Source: an uncultured Alphaproteobacteria bacterium
GTDB taxonomy: Bacteria; Pseudomonadota; Alphaproteobacteria; RF32; CAG-239
Reading direction: 5' to 3'
Length of the DNA stretch: 64,000 bases
NCBI GenBank assembly: GCA_944390315.1
Contig: CALXPO010000027.1
Span: 62,001-126,000 of the forward strand
Under the pieces are notes generated by a model, which ran no database searches, was not told where the DNA came from, and saw only the letters and a program-made list of their open reading frames with translations. This document shows positions 25,404 through 34,756 of the stretch, in pieces (position 1 is the stretch's first letter; every line of letters begins with the position of its first letter). The translations under genes were made by a program, and so were the position numbers.

Positions 25404-25847
25404 ATGGAAAAAACTGAACAAACAATCAATCTGGATGAATTGGTTGTGGATTTAAAATCCTGCGATTTCCGGCATGTAGATGATACAACATTGTGCCAGT
25501 TTGGGCTTAAACTGCGTGTTGTCTCTTTGATTGCCGAGCAAATGGATCCTGACAATCTTTCTCCAAAACAAAGAGAGCTTATTGTTGAAGCTCTCAAATA
25601 CAATTCAATTGTTGAGAAGGAAATGTCCAATAGGGGATATCGTGTCATGGATTCTTCGGATCTATCGGAAATGTCTTCAGAAGAAATTCGTGCCTCTTTG
25701 ATGTACGTACCTATGCAAACATTGGTTGATTGGTATGAAGAATTAAAGCACACGACTTGTAGTGAAGAAGATGCTCAACTGTTGCTGCACCTTGGTGATG
25801 AACTTATGCGCCGCTCGCTAGAAAATTGCGGTGGAATCCCAAGCTAA
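25404..25847 (+). CDS. Hypothetical protein, paralogue 2 of a tandem pair
   Basis: 147 aa, ATG 25404. Aligned by eye with the previous gene, corresponding blocks are NLSPKQREL (SPKSALL there), NSIVEKEMSNRGYRVMDSSDL (QQMSAELKRRHCILVSADDL) and the closing LLLHLGDELMRRSLE (LLKELIKQEISSR). Similarity is weak but the order and spacing are the same, so an old duplication is likely. No recognised domain. It has its own terminator at 25871, consistent with separate regulation. Confidence 0.65.
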   Translation: MEKTEQTINLDELVVDLKSCDFRHVDDTTLCQFGLKLRVVSLIAEQMDPDNLSPKQRELIVEALKYNSIVEKEMSNRGYRVMDSSDLSEMSSEEIRASLMYVPMQTLVDWYEELKHTTCSEEDAQLLLHLGDELMRRSLENCGGIPS

Positions 25848-25870
25848 GCAGCTAATAAAACATGATGAAA

Positions 25871-25898
25871 AAAACGCTCTGATAGTGAGCGTTTTTTT
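25871..25898 (+). terminator. Terminator of paralogue 2
   Basis: AAAACGCTC/GAGCGTTTT stem with a TGATAGT loop and a T7 run. Confidence 0.8.
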
Positions 25899-26140
25899 GT
25901 GATTAGAATACATAAAACTAGCTGCATTAGCAGCAGTAGCTCTTAAGATATATCAACTCAGCCGTAAGGTTTGAGTCAACGAAAGAATTTTGAATAGGGT
26001 AAATGCCGTTTGTGCGGTTAGTGGAAGTTTATGTCTGAATTTAAATTGTTAGCTATGTTATCAGAAATCTAATTTTGTTTAATTTTGTAAAATTGTGATT
26101 ATGGGCTGCCATAATTTAATATAGGTAGTTCCTTCTGTTT
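25899..26140. other. Intergenic stretch without a supported gene
   Basis: AT-rich, no ORF with a start and RBS. It has a short GCTGC/GCAGC palindrome near 25920 and a CCGTAAGGTTTG segment near 25963 that also occurs in the structured repeat at 61.1 kb, but the rest does not align, so I do not call a repeat copy. Confidence 0.4.
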
Positions 26141-26179
26141 AAACAAGAAACCACCGATTAAATCGGTGGTTTCTTGTTT
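26141..26179. terminator. Long bidirectional terminator of tsf
   Basis: A 19-bp inverted repeat AAACAAGAAACCACCGATT/AATCGGTGGTTTCTTGTTT with a single central A. With T/A tracts on both sides it should end the tsf transcript (minus) and anything reading in from the left. Confidence 0.85.
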
Positions 26180-26193
26180 TGAACTAGTCAAAA

Positions 26194-27120
26194 TTATTTA
26201 TTAACTTGAGCGGCAACTTCTGCTGCAAAATCTTCTTCTTTTTTCTGAATACCGTCACCAAGTTTGAAGCAAGCAAAATCTTTGATTTTGATGTCGGTAC
26301 CGAGTTCTTTGGCGGCATCGGCAATAACTTGTTTAACTTTTTTGTCGGGATCCATAATATATGCTTGTTCTTCGAGAACAACTTCGTCATAGTATTTGCG
26401 AATACGACCTTCAACCATTTTTTCAATAATGTTTTCGGGTTTGCCTGAAGCTTTTGCTTGTTCAACGAAGATAGATTTTTCATGTTCAACCGCAGCCGGA
26501 TCAACGTCGGCAATGGTCAAAAACAAAGGTTGAGAAGCGGCAATATGCATAGCAATATGTTTGCCGAGTTCTTTCAATTTTTCTTTGTCTGCTTTAGATT
26601 CCAAAGCGACCAAGACGCCAATCTTACCTAAGTTGTCACGAGCAACATTATGTACATAAGAAGCTACAACGCCTTCATTGACTTCAACGACTTTTGCGCG
26701 GCGCAAATTCATGTTCTCGCCGATTTTGGCAATCATGTCGGTTAAGCGTTCTTCAAAAGATTTATGAACCTTAGGGCATTGGAAATTTTTCATATTGCAA
26801 AGATCACCGTTGTTCATTAAAGCAACTTTTGCGGCATCTTCAACATATTCTTGGAAAATTTCATTTTTAGCGACGAAATCAGTTTCGGAGTTGACTTCGA
26901 CAATGGCGCCTTTGTTGCCTTCGACAGCAACGGCAACCAAACCTTCGGCTGCGATACGGCTGGCTTTTTTAGCTGCAGAAGCCAAGCCTTTTTTGCGCAA
27001 CCAGTCAACAGCTTTTTCGATATCGCCTTCGGCTTCAACCAAGGCTTTTTTGCAGTCGAGCATACCGGCGCCGGTAGATTCTCTTAATTCTTTTACCATA
27101 GAGGCAGTAATTTCGGTCAT
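26194..27120 (-). CDS. tsf: Elongation factor Ts
   Basis: 308 aa, normal alphaproteobacterial length. EF-Ts exchanges GDP for GTP on EF-Tu. N-terminal UBA-like MVKELRESTGAGMLDCKKAL (8-27) and the TDFVAKNE core motif (~79-86) are diagnostic. It is downstream of rpsB in the usual rpsB-tsf order. An intergenic hairpin (27154-27188) could set different expression of the two genes. Confidence 0.97.
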   Translation of the reverse strand: MTEITASMVKELRESTGAGMLDCKKALVEAEGDIEKAVDWLRKKGLASAAKKASRIAAEGLVAVAVEGNKGAIVEVNSETDFVAKNEIFQEYVEDAAKVALMNNGDLCNMKNFQCPKVHKSFEERLTDMIAKIGENMNLRRAKVVEVNEGVVASYVHNVARDNLGKIGVLVALESKADKEKLKELGKHIAMHIAASQPLFLTIADVDPAAVEHEKSIFVEQAKASGKPENIIEKMVEGRIRKYYDEVVLEEQAYIMDPDKKVKQVIADAAKELGTDIKIKDFACFKLGDGIQKKEEDFAAEVAAQVNK

Positions 27121-27153
27121 TTTTATGATTCCCTAATTTGATGTTTGAATAAA

Positions 27154-27188
27154 AATGGCGATATTTCAGTTCTTAAAATACCGCCATT
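27154..27188 (-). terminator. Hairpin between rpsB and tsf
   Basis: AATGGCG...CGCCATT arms with inner TATTT/AAATA pairing, followed on the minus strand by TTTTTATTC. A leaky terminator or processing site, since tsf must still be transcribed. Confidence 0.5.
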
Positions 27189-27221
27189 ACAAAGCGTTAT
27201 AAGAGCCTGAGCGGCACGATT

Positions 27222-28070
27222 TTATTCGGCTGCTTTAGCTTTTTTGGCGGAAGATTTTGGAGCTTCTTGAGTGGCTTCGGCTTCTTCGGCGCCTTCTTCT
27301 TTAGCTTTTGCGGCTTTTTTCTTAGCCGGTTTTTCGGCATCGGCCATAATTTCTTCAACTTTAACGCCTTGAGCGGCGATTTCGGCTTGAATACCGTCTA
27401 AAATGGCTGAAGATACCAATTCACAATAGAATTGGATGGCACGAATGGCATCATCGTTACCCGGAACCGGGAAATCGACCAAAGTCGGATCAGCGTTGGT
27501 ATCGGCAATTGCGATAACAGGGATACCGAGCTTTTTGGCTTCTTTAATAGCCAAGTCTTCTTTAGGCATATCAATGACGAACAGCAAGTCCGGTTGACCA
27601 CCCATGTTCATAACACCGCTCAGCTCTTTATCCAATTTTTCTTGCTCTTTACGAAGATTGAGCAATTCTTTTTTGGTATAGCCTTCGGTAGCGTTGTTAG
27701 CGAACATTTCGTTCAATTTTACCAAACGAGAAATTGATTTATAAACCGTTTTCCAGTTGGTAAGCATACCGCCGAGCCAACGGTAGTTTACATAGTATTG
27801 ACCGCATCTCTCTGCATTTTCTTTGATAATATCCTGAGCTTGTCTTTTTGTGCCGACAAACAAAACTTTTCCACCGTTTGCCGCAATTTCTCTGGCAGCA
27901 TTCAAAGCTGTGTAGAGCATCGGGTAGGTTTGTTGCAAGTCAATGATGTGAATATTATCTTTTTTGCCGTAGATGTAGCTGGCCATTTTCGGATTCCAAC
28001 GACGAGCGTGGTGACCGAAGTGAACACCGTTTTCAATCATTTGGCGGATTGTAAATTTAGGAAGTGACAT
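27222..28070 (-). CDS. rpsB: 30S ribosomal protein S2
   Basis: 282 aa. The S2 core shows [20 protein letters not shown] (6-25), [13 protein letters not shown] and [11 protein letters not shown]. The last ~45 residues are a low-complexity Lys/Ala/Glu tail typical of some alphaproteobacterial S2 proteins. It heads the rpsB-tsf operon. The leader before ATG is ~115 bases long, after the aroK terminator, and probably holds the promoter. Confidence 0.97.
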   Translation of the reverse strand: MSLPKFTIRQMIENGVHFGHHARRWNPKMASYIYGKKDNIHIIDLQQTYPMLYTALNAAREIAANGGKVLFVGTKRQAQDIIKENAERCGQYYVNYRWLGGMLTNWKTVYKSISRLVKLNEMFANNATEGYTKKELLNLRKEQEKLDKELSGVMNMGGQPDLLFVIDMPKEDLAIKEAKKLGIPVIAIADTNADPTLVDFPVPGNDDAIRAIQFYCELVSSAILDGIQAEIAAQGVKVEEIMADAEKPAKKKAAKAKEEGAEEAEATQEAPKSSAKKAKAAE

Positions 28071-28187
28071 TTCTTATATCCTTATATTTTCCGGTTAAAC
28101 CTCCGCAGACATTCTGGCTTATTTAAAAGCACCGGAGCGAAAATCGAATCGACTGCCGCTGCGTCTGCGTGTGAATTGTTAAAAAAA

Positions 28188-28213
28188 GCGAATATCAACC
28201 ATTTGATATTCAC
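28188..28213 (-). terminator. Terminator of aroK
   Basis: On the minus strand GTGAATATCAA-ATGG-TTGATATTCGC then TTTTTTT, 48 bases after the aroK stop. It separates aroK from the rpsB operon. Confidence 0.85.
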
Positions 28214-28260
28214 TGTCTTTTTACACATTCTTTTGCTATTTTGCAAGCAATTTTTTGCTG

Positions 28261-28803
28261 TCAAACCAAACTTTGTTTGGCAGAAAATTTTTTGATAGCT
28301 TCTATTACTCTTTCTACGGTATTGTCCACCATTTCTTCTTTGGTTTCGACGACAATGTCCGCCTCGGAATAATAGGGGTATTCTTCTTGAATGTATTTTT
28401 CCAGTTTATTTTTTAAGTGCTCGTCATTGCCTTCAATAAACGGGCGATGACGTCTGCCGGCCGTGCGGTGACACAAGACATCAATATCGGCTTTGAGCCA
28501 AATGGTTACGGCATGTTGTTTGGCCAGCTCCCGCGTTTGTGCCGGAACAAATGAGCCGCCCCCTGAGGCTAAAACACAGGGTTCGCCTTGGAGAAGGCGC
28601 TTCATAACTCTGGCTTCGCCGGCGCGGTACTCTTCTTCGCCAAAACATTTCAATACGTCAACCAACGGCAATCCCGCCGCTTTTTCAATCTCTTGATCTC
28701 CGTCAACAAAAGGTAAGCCCAATTTTTTCGCTAACCGCTTGCCGACGCTGGTCTTTCCGCTGCCCATCAGACCTACGAGCAAGATTATTTTATTGTTTTG
28801 CAT
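28261..28803 (-). CDS. aroK: Shikimate kinase
   Basis: 180 aa, cytoplasmic NMP-kinase-fold enzyme that phosphorylates shikimate in the aromatic pathway. P-loop GLMGSGKTSVGKRLA (11-25); shikimate-site residues in DGDQEIEKAAG and the GGGSF motif (residues ~80-84); and LID-region arginines in TAGRRHRPF. In many Alphaproteobacteria aroB follows and xerD diverges; here xerD diverges but aroB is not adjacent. Confidence 0.95.
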   Translation of the reverse strand: MQNNKIILLVGLMGSGKTSVGKRLAKKLGLPFVDGDQEIEKAAGLPLVDVLKCFGEEEYRAGEARVMKRLLQGEPCVLASGGGSFVPAQTRELAKQHAVTIWLKADIDVLCHRTAGRRHRPFIEGNDEHLKNKLEKYIQEEYPYYSEADIVVETKEEMVDNTVERVIEAIKKFSAKQSLV

Positions 28804-28891
28804 TTTCGTTAATCTTTATTTCAAATATTTGATGTCATAATATAAACAGTTTAAATTTTATCAATATCTTTTTTAAAAAAATGAGGGAAAT

Positions 28892-29035
28892 ATGCGTCAA
28901 CAAAGTCATGGAAAAATGTGGTTATATGTTGTGCTGGTTGCTGTTGCGGCACTTGCTTTATGGGCAATATCTAACGATATTCCGTTTACACCCGAAACAG
29001 TAGAGCAGCCGATTGAAAATACTTTTGCAAATTAA
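28892..29035 (+). CDS. Single-pass membrane peptide, 47 aa, upstream of xerD
   Basis: Too short for usual gene calling. ATG 28892 has GAGGGA 4 bases upstream, stop 29033-29035. It has a charged MRQQSHGKM start, one hydrophobic helix (WLYVVLVAVAALALWAI, residues ~10-26) and a short acidic periplasmic-looking tail (TPETVEQPIE). xerD begins 12 bases later, so the two may be co-transcribed. No family recognised. Confidence 0.6.
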   Translation: MRQQSHGKMWLYVVLVAVAALALWAISNDIPFTPETVEQPIENTFAN

Positions 29036-29046
29036 TTGAGAAAAAT

Positions 29047-29946
29047 ATGTCGGATATTAGGCTCAATCATTTTTTGGATATGATGGCGGCCGAAAAAGGG
29101 GCGTCACAAAATACGGTTGCGGCTTATCGGCGTGATATTTCTCAGTTTTTGGAGTTCTTCAAAAAAGATTGTGCTCTAGCCGATGATGATGATATTGCCG
29201 CTTTTGTACGTGAGCTTTCCATAAACGGTATGGCAGTGAAAACCGTGGCGCGCAAACTTTCGGCGTTAAAAGAGTTTTATAAATTTCTTTTTTCCGAGAA
29301 TGAAATCAAAACGAATCCGGCCGCTTCGGTATCCGCTCCAAAATTAGATAAGTCCTTGCCTAAATTTTTGACGGCAAAAGAGATTAAACGTTTGTTGGAA
29401 GTGGCAGATGAGCAAAAAGATTTTGCTCATGTTCGCTTAAAGACAATGTTGACGCTGATGTATGCTTGTGGATTGCGTGTGTCCGAATTGGTCGGATTGC
29501 CTGAAAATTGTTTGAGTTTTGAAAAAAAACAAATCCTCATTTTCGGAAAAGGCAGTAAAGAAAGAATGTTGCCCGTTGCCGAAACGGCTTTAAAAGCCGT
29601 TGCCGACTACTTGCCGTGGCGCGAACAATATCTCAGCGGCAGAAAGTCTGTATGGATGTTTCCTTCACATACGGCAATGGCCGGACATGTTACCCGTGAC
29701 AACTTTTTCAAAAATCTAAAAAATTTGGCGGTGAAAGCAGGTATTTCGCCGTCAAAAATATCCCCTCACGTTTTGCGCCATTCTTTTGCAACTCACTTGC
29801 TTAACAGAAAAGTAGATTTGCGCAGTGTTCAAAAATTGCTTGGACATGAGGATATTTCTACAACCGAAATTTATACCCATATTGTGTCTGACCAACTTAT
29901 TGAAACCGTACAGAAAAATCATCCGTTGGCCAAAGTTAAAGATTAA
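29047..29946 (+). CDS. xerD: Tyrosine recombinase XerD
   Basis: 299 aa, the usual size. N-terminal SAM-like core-binding domain (residues 1-90), then the catalytic domain with Arg in YACGLRVSELVGL, Lys in GKGSKERML, HVLRHSFATHLL (H-x-x-R) and LLGHEDISTTEIYTHI with His and the nucleophile Tyr. It resolves chromosome dimers at dif with XerC and FtsK. XerD is preferred over XerC because it diverges from aroK, as in other Alphaproteobacteria. No dif site was identified here. Confidence 0.92.
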   Translation: MSDIRLNHFLDMMAAEKGASQNTVAAYRRDISQFLEFFKKDCALADDDDIAAFVRELSINGMAVKTVARKLSALKEFYKFLFSENEIKTNPAASVSAPKLDKSLPKFLTAKEIKRLLEVADEQKDFAHVRLKTMLTLMYACGLRVSELVGLPENCLSFEKKQILIFGKGSKERMLPVAETALKAVADYLPWREQYLSGRKSVWMFPSHTAMAGHVTRDNFFKNLKNLAVKAGISPSKISPHVLRHSFATHLLNRKVDLRSVQKLLGHEDISTTEIYTHIVSDQLIETVQKNHPLAKVKD

Positions 29947-29980
29947 AAAAAAGGAGAACCTGACAGGTTCTCCTTTTTTT
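29947..29980. terminator. Bidirectional terminator after xerD
   Basis: AAGGAGAACCT/AGGTTCTCCTT arms around GAC, flanked by A8 and T8. It serves xerD and the convergent minus-strand gene at 29998. Confidence 0.9.
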
Positions 29981-29997
29981 TAATAGTTTGATGTTTG

Positions 29998-30549
29998 TTA
30001 AGGACGTGTCCAATGGGCAAAAAGCTCTTTTACGCTCATTTGCGCCACTTCATTTTCTTTCTCTGCCAATGTTCCGTCTCCGAAAATTTGGTCGCCCCAG
30101 ATGACGAATGTCAGCCATGAGTGGCTTTCATAACCCGCAACCGGAAGTTTTATGTCTCTTACCATCATTTGCGGACTGAGTTTGTCAACTTCGGTTTCCA
30201 TCTGTATTGCCAGAAAGGACCACAGCAGTTCTTCAGGTATCCTTGCGTGTGTGCATTCGGCTCTGACTTTGGCGGAGGTACGTCCCGTATGAAGCGTGAG
30301 CATTCTCGCCAAGGTTAAAAGAGAACAGTCTTTTTTGAGATAGTCCCAAGGATGAGCAGATTTTGCACTAAACTCATCAACCATATCATGGTTTGCGGGG
30401 TTAGACTGCAGGCGTTTTTTTATTTCCGTGAAAATGCTTTGCACATAGCTTGGCAAAATACGCCCGTCGTTTAAGTAGTACGTTCCCAATTTGGCTTTGC
30501 TTATCCTCAATTTTTGAGCAAAGGCAGAAAATACTTCATTTCTTTTCAT
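29998..30549 (-). CDS. Hypothetical protein of unknown function
   Basis: 183 aa, ATG 30549. It is soluble with no signal peptide. Visible traits: a helix-turn-helix-like N-terminus (FAQKLRISKAKLGTYYL), a basic helix (IKKRLQSNP), Arg/Thr-rich ARMLTLHTGRTSAKVR and a Trp-rich C-terminal half (SWLTFVIWGD, FAHWTRP). I recognise no family. It lies between convergent xerD and rsmA, with no co-oriented partner within 100 bases. Confidence 0.55.
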   Translation of the reverse strand: MKRNEVFSAFAQKLRISKAKLGTYYLNDGRILPSYVQSIFTEIKKRLQSNPANHDMVDEFSAKSAHPWDYLKKDCSLLTLARMLTLHTGRTSAKVRAECTHARIPEELLWSFLAIQMETEVDKLSPQMMVRDIKLPVAGYESHSWLTFVIWGDQIFGDGTLAEKENEVAQMSVKELFAHWTRP

Positions 30550-30651
30550 ATTGTTTAAGGTTTAATTGTTCATAAATAATTTTTTCCCAATCATTATTCT
30601 TAAACCAATCGGACAAAAATGTCAAGTATTGACAAAAAATATCACCGTCTT

Positions 30652-31479
30652 TTATAAAAATTGTGCAAGTCGTAAGTATATTTGCGGTTCCAATTCTTCA
30701 GCTCTTGCCGTCAGCTCAATGCCTTCCTGTTGACATATCTCCAGCAGTTTTGGCATTGTTTTCAGACTCTGACGCAGCATTTTGCGGCGTTGTCCAAAAG
30801 CTAAGTTGGTTATTTTTTCAACTTTATTTAATATATCGGCAGAAGGCACTTCGCTCTTTGGCGTAAAAAGTAAAACCGTTGACCAAATTTTGGGTGCCGG
30901 TGTAAAACATTCCGGCGGCAAATCCATCAATTTGCAAATATGACAAGTTAATTGCGCTAACACGGAAAGTCGACCGTAATCTTTGCAACGTGTCGGTGCG
31001 CAGATTCTTTCCGCTACTTCTTTTTGAAACATCAAAGTCATTGCTTGGTAATTTTTAATTTGATGCAGCCAACCGGTTAGAAGAGGTACGGATATGTTAT
31101 ACGGCAGATTGCTGACAATTTGTCGCGGCTCGTTTATTTCCCGACCGATGTCAAAAGTCATCGCATCACCGTTAATGATTGTAAACGGAATTTCTTTATA
31201 TGCGTTTTTAAGTTCTTCCATAATGGCGATGCAGCGTTCATCCATTTCGATAACCGTGAGAGACTTGGGATTTTCTTCCAGAGCGGCACGCGTCAAGCCT
31301 CCCGGACCGGGACCGATTTCGCATAAGTTTATTCCCGAAAATGAAGATAATCCTTGTTTGCTTAGGCTTAAACGAATGATTTTATCGGTAATATTACGGT
31401 CGAGCAAAAAATTTTGCCCTAAGGCCTTTGAGGCTAAAAGACCATGTTTTTGAACGGTTTCTCGTAAAGAAAGTAGCAT
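30652..31479 (-). CDS. rsmA: 16S rRNA m6(2)A1518/A1519 dimethyltransferase
   Basis: 275 aa (KsgA). SAM motif I is CEIGPGPGGLTRA (residues ~52-64); motif IV is ISNLPYNISVPLL with the NLPY catalytic motif; LGQNFLLD at the N-terminus is family-defining. It dimethylates two adenines in helix 45 during 30S assembly. It is downstream of surA by 2 bases, in the usual lptF...surA-(pdxA)-rsmA neighbourhood, although pdxA is absent here. Confidence 0.95.
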   Translation of the reverse strand: MLLSLRETVQKHGLLASKALGQNFLLDRNITDKIIRLSLSKQGLSSFSGINLCEIGPGPGGLTRAALEENPKSLTVIEMDERCIAIMEELKNAYKEIPFTIINGDAMTFDIGREINEPRQIVSNLPYNISVPLLTGWLHQIKNYQAMTLMFQKEVAERICAPTRCKDYGRLSVLAQLTCHICKLMDLPPECFTPAPKIWSTVLLFTPKSEVPSADILNKVEKITNLAFGQRRKMLRQSLKTMPKLLEICQQEGIELTARAEELEPQIYLRLAQFL

Positions 31480-31481
31480 TA

Positions 31482-32525
31482 CTATTCCTTTAATTCAATC
31501 ATGGCGGATTGACGAAGCTGTTGCATTTTTTCTTCGGCAAAGCGTTCGTTCTTTTGATTTTGCAACATGTTTTTGACTTCAGCTTCGGTCGGCAAAGGCA
31601 TGGTGTCTGTTTCGGGATTGAATTTCTTTTCAACTTTGAAAATATAGTAATCACCATTGTAAATAATGGCATCACTGACTTCGCCCGAGGATAATTTTTT
31701 GATTTCTTTTTCCAGTTCGGGAGCAAGTTGTCCTTCCGTAACCCAACCGAGTTTTCCGCCCGATGATGAACTCGGACTTTGCGAAAATTGGGCGGCATAA
31801 AGCTCGAATCGAGGATCACGACGCAAATTGTCTACCAGCTCAGAAATATGTTTGCCTTCTTTTACCGGTATGACAATTTCCGAGAGCATAAATTTGGGTT
31901 TGCTCATATCCCTTTTGGCAATAGTTATGGCTTCTTCGATTTCCGGCTGTGTTATGCTCTCTCTCATCGTATTAAGATGAACAACTCTTATCCAACTTAA
32001 ATCACTTTTCAATTGTTCGCGGAAAATATCTTCACTCACCCCAAATTGATTCAGCATCTGTTTAAGTTGGTTGCGGCTGATGTTGTTGTTACTGCAAAAG
32101 ACATCAATGGCGTTATCAACTTCTTTGCTGCTAATGTCTATCTGAGAACGTTCCGCTTCTTGATTTTTCAGTTTTTCGTCGATTGTATTTTGCATAACTT
32201 TGTTGATGATGAGCAGTTTTGTTTGTGCATTATATGGAATTCCGGTCGTCATGCAAAATGCACGGACACGATTATTGATATCTTCTGTTGTGATAATATC
32301 TCCGTTAACTCGTGCTAAAATGCGGATAGAACCTTTGTACGGTGTTGGCTTTTGAATATTTACGGGCTCTTGCGGCTGAGCTTGTTCTGCGGGTGCGGAA
32401 GATGGTTGTCTGAATAAGACCGATTGTCCTTCTTCTTCCGCTTGTGGGCGGTATCCGTCGGCAAATTGTGCATATGCCTCGGTTGCAAAGCACAGAAGAC
32501 TCAAAATTATTAGATTTTTTATCAT
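31482..32525 (-). CDS. surA: Periplasmic peptidyl-prolyl isomerase SurA
   Basis: 347 aa from ATG 32525 (GGAG 6 bases ahead; a TTG 6 bases upstream is less likely). Signal peptide up to YAQ at ~21; N-terminal chaperone domain (residues ~50-190) with RILARVNGDIITTEDINNRV; then one parvulin domain (SEIVIPVK to FKVEKKF, ~205-310). E. coli SurA has two parvulin domains; a single one is common in Alphaproteobacteria. It folds outer-membrane proteins such as the neighbouring lptD product. Confidence 0.9.
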   Translation of the reverse strand: MIKNLIILSLLCFATEAYAQFADGYRPQAEEEGQSVLFRQPSSAPAEQAQPQEPVNIQKPTPYKGSIRILARVNGDIITTEDINNRVRAFCMTTGIPYNAQTKLLIINKVMQNTIDEKLKNQEAERSQIDISSKEVDNAIDVFCSNNNISRNQLKQMLNQFGVSEDIFREQLKSDLSWIRVVHLNTMRESITQPEIEEAITIAKRDMSKPKFMLSEIVIPVKEGKHISELVDNLRRDPRFELYAAQFSQSPSSSSGGKLGWVTEGQLAPELEKEIKKLSSGEVSDAIIYNGDYYIFKVEKKFNPETDTMPLPTEAEVKNMLQNQKNERFAEEKMQQLRQSAMIELKE

Positions 32526-32539
32526 CAGCAACTCCTTTT

Positions 32540-34756
32540 TTAGTTTGAACCTATCCCGCCCAATGTTTTAAGTAAAAAAGTTGCGGAATATTCATAGCCG
32601 TCATCATAGTCGGGATCTGTGGAATTATATTTATGAATATCAAAAACAAGCTCAAAGCACTCATCTTCATATATGATTTGTCCTCCGTGTTCCAGTGAAC
32701 CTACCGAGTTTGAAGTCAAATCCTGACGATTGTATGCAACAATTCTCCAATCTCGGGAAAGTTTGGCTTGGATGGAGGTATATAACTCCTCTCTTTCCTT
32801 ATAGTCGTCAAAAAAGTATAATCCGCTGTCGGCACTATCGTTTTTGCGACCTTTAATTGAGGTATAAGAAATATAAAGCGAAAGCAAGTCTGTTCCTATC
32901 CTTGCATTAATCTCATTATATTTAAGCTGGTAATCGCTTTTATCAATACGGAAGCGGTAATTAAAATCAAGATAAGCGTTGGGAGAGGCATACAGGCGGC
33001 CGACATAGTCGCTTAAATGGCTGGTGTCACCCAAACTTTGTGAAAAACTTTCTTCATCGTTAAAGTAGTAGCTTTGCGCAATAAACATGGAAGTTCTGCC
33101 AAATCTGTTTCCGTATGAACTCCAGTTGATACCATAGCTGACACGACTGCCGGTGTCGTTTCTGTCATAGCCGTTGTATCTATCCAAATTTAGAATATTT
33201 GTATCGTCAAACTGGGCATTCAAGCTGTCTTCATTTGGAATTTTATTGCTTTTGTTCCCTCCGTTCGGGGCAGCAACGGCAACAATAACAGGTTCTACAA
33301 TTTGGCGAGATGCTTCGGTTGCTTTGACAAAAGGCAGACGCCATTCAATACCTGCTTGAGGAAAAATACGCCCGACGGCACCGGTGTAACTTTCATCATC
33401 GTCATTTATATATTTGTCGATATAATAAACATCGGATTTGACCGAAGCCACAAATTTATATTTTTCGCCAAACGGACTGGTGTATGGCAAATTCCACGAA
33501 TTAATCATTGTCGCGCGCTGTGTTTTTGTTTCGTTTCTCTCGCGATAAACAGAGGCCGTACTGATGGTGTTTTTGAAATAGGCACCGTATTTGCTCGGTT
33601 CACTGATATTTTCGTAGGTTATTAACGGTAAAATATAAGGTTTGCTATAATCTCGTGCCATAAATTCGGACAGGTGATATTCTTGCAAAGAATAACTGAC
33701 CAGTTTATAAGAATAGGCTTCAATCGCCGCATAATCGCGCCCTTCAAAGCGTTCCAAGGCGGCGTGCGACGTTAACCAGGTTTCTGTTTTACCCGGAAGT
33801 GACAAATCTTTGAGATAGGAGCTGTCAGAAGCATAGTTTATATCAAAGCTGCCAAGCCAAAAGTCATTTACTTCAAACCGTCCCTTAGCAAAAATATTGT
33901 ATCGTGACTCGTCCGTGTCCTTATCTTTCATATATGTACCGGAAATATCAACATCTCCATTGTAGATCATTTTACGATAGCGTCCGCCCCAAACAATACC
34001 TTGGTCAGCGCTGAGCAAGGGGATAAATAAAAAATCTTCTTGATCTGAGATGTTCCAAAAATAGCGCAATTCAAGCGAACTGCCGAGATAAGAAGTGGAT
34101 TTCATCGATGGTGCCAAAAATCCGCTGCGGCGTTTTACGGTTGGGTCCGGATGGGACATAAAAGGTGTATAAAAGACCGGAATATCTTTTATCATAATAA
34201 AGGCATCTTGATAATAGATATCTTGATTGGCCGCATCGTGGGTAATCTTTTTGGCTTGAATTTGCCACAAAGGCGAAGGATTTGCTTCGCAAATATCGCA
34301 AGGAGAATAAACACCGTAGAAGAAATATTTGTTTTTATTTTCGCTTTGTTTAATTCTGTTTGCTGCGAGGCGGCTTTCGTCGGAAAGCAACATTTTAACT
34401 TCGCGAATCGTGCCTTTGGACATTTTATCTTCTAATTGTGCGCTTTGTGCCCACATAGTTGTGCCATCGGGTTGGGTGATTTTGATATTTCCTTCAGCGG
34501 TAATAATATCGTTTTTTCTGTCATAGACCAATTTGTCAGTCGTTAAAACCGTGCCTTCTCTTTCTATGTTAACGTTGCCTGTGGCGGTTACGACTTTTGT
34601 TTCCGAATTTTCTTCGACTTGGTCTGCACTAAAATGCACCGCTGTTTTAGGCGTTATGTCCTTATCACTACTTTTGGCAAAGGACCATAATGGCATCATA
34701 AGAATTGTGCTCAAAAAGGTGCAAAGCAGAATATGTCTGGAGGTAATTTTGGACAT
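32540..34756 (-). CDS. lptD: LPS-assembly outer-membrane protein LptD
   Basis: 738 aa. Signal peptide (residues ~1-27), N-terminal OstA/LptA-like domain VHFSADQVEENSETKVVTA (~40-130) with LPS-conduit repeats, then the barrel starting IKDIPVFYTPFMSHPDPTVK and RRSGFLAPSM, both diagnostic LptD segments. Cys pair CDICEAN (~150) is present; disulfide linkage to the C-terminal part is not obvious. It abuts lptF with no gap. It works with LptE (1.4 kb) to deliver LPS to the outer leaflet. Confidence 0.95.
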   Translation of the reverse strand: MSKITSRHILLCTFLSTILMMPLWSFAKSSDKDITPKTAVHFSADQVEENSETKVVTATGNVNIEREGTVLTTDKLVYDRKNDIITAEGNIKITQPDGTTMWAQSAQLEDKMSKGTIREVKMLLSDESRLAANRIKQSENKNKYFFYGVYSPCDICEANPSPLWQIQAKKITHDAANQDIYYQDAFIMIKDIPVFYTPFMSHPDPTVKRRSGFLAPSMKSTSYLGSSLELRYFWNISDQEDFLFIPLLSADQGIVWGGRYRKMIYNGDVDISGTYMKDKDTDESRYNIFAKGRFEVNDFWLGSFDINYASDSSYLKDLSLPGKTETWLTSHAALERFEGRDYAAIEAYSYKLVSYSLQEYHLSEFMARDYSKPYILPLITYENISEPSKYGAYFKNTISTASVYRERNETKTQRATMINSWNLPYTSPFGEKYKFVASVKSDVYYIDKYINDDDESYTGAVGRIFPQAGIEWRLPFVKATEASRQIVEPVIVAVAAPNGGNKSNKIPNEDSLNAQFDDTNILNLDRYNGYDRNDTGSRVSYGINWSSYGNRFGRTSMFIAQSYYFNDEESFSQSLGDTSHLSDYVGRLYASPNAYLDFNYRFRIDKSDYQLKYNEINARIGTDLLSLYISYTSIKGRKNDSADSGLYFFDDYKEREELYTSIQAKLSRDWRIVAYNRQDLTSNSVGSLEHGGQIIYEDECFELVFDIHKYNSTDPDYDDGYEYSATFLLKTLGGIGSN

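Noticed and set aside
25899-26140. A decayed copy of the 61-kb repeat (shared CCGTAAGGTTTG)
   Set aside because: Only ~12 bases match and the flanking hairpins are absent; this is compatible with chance.
28082-28264. A 60-aa minus-strand frame between rpsB and aroK
   Set aside because: It spans the aroK terminator hairpin and has no RBS or domain; the region is better explained as terminator plus rpsB leader.
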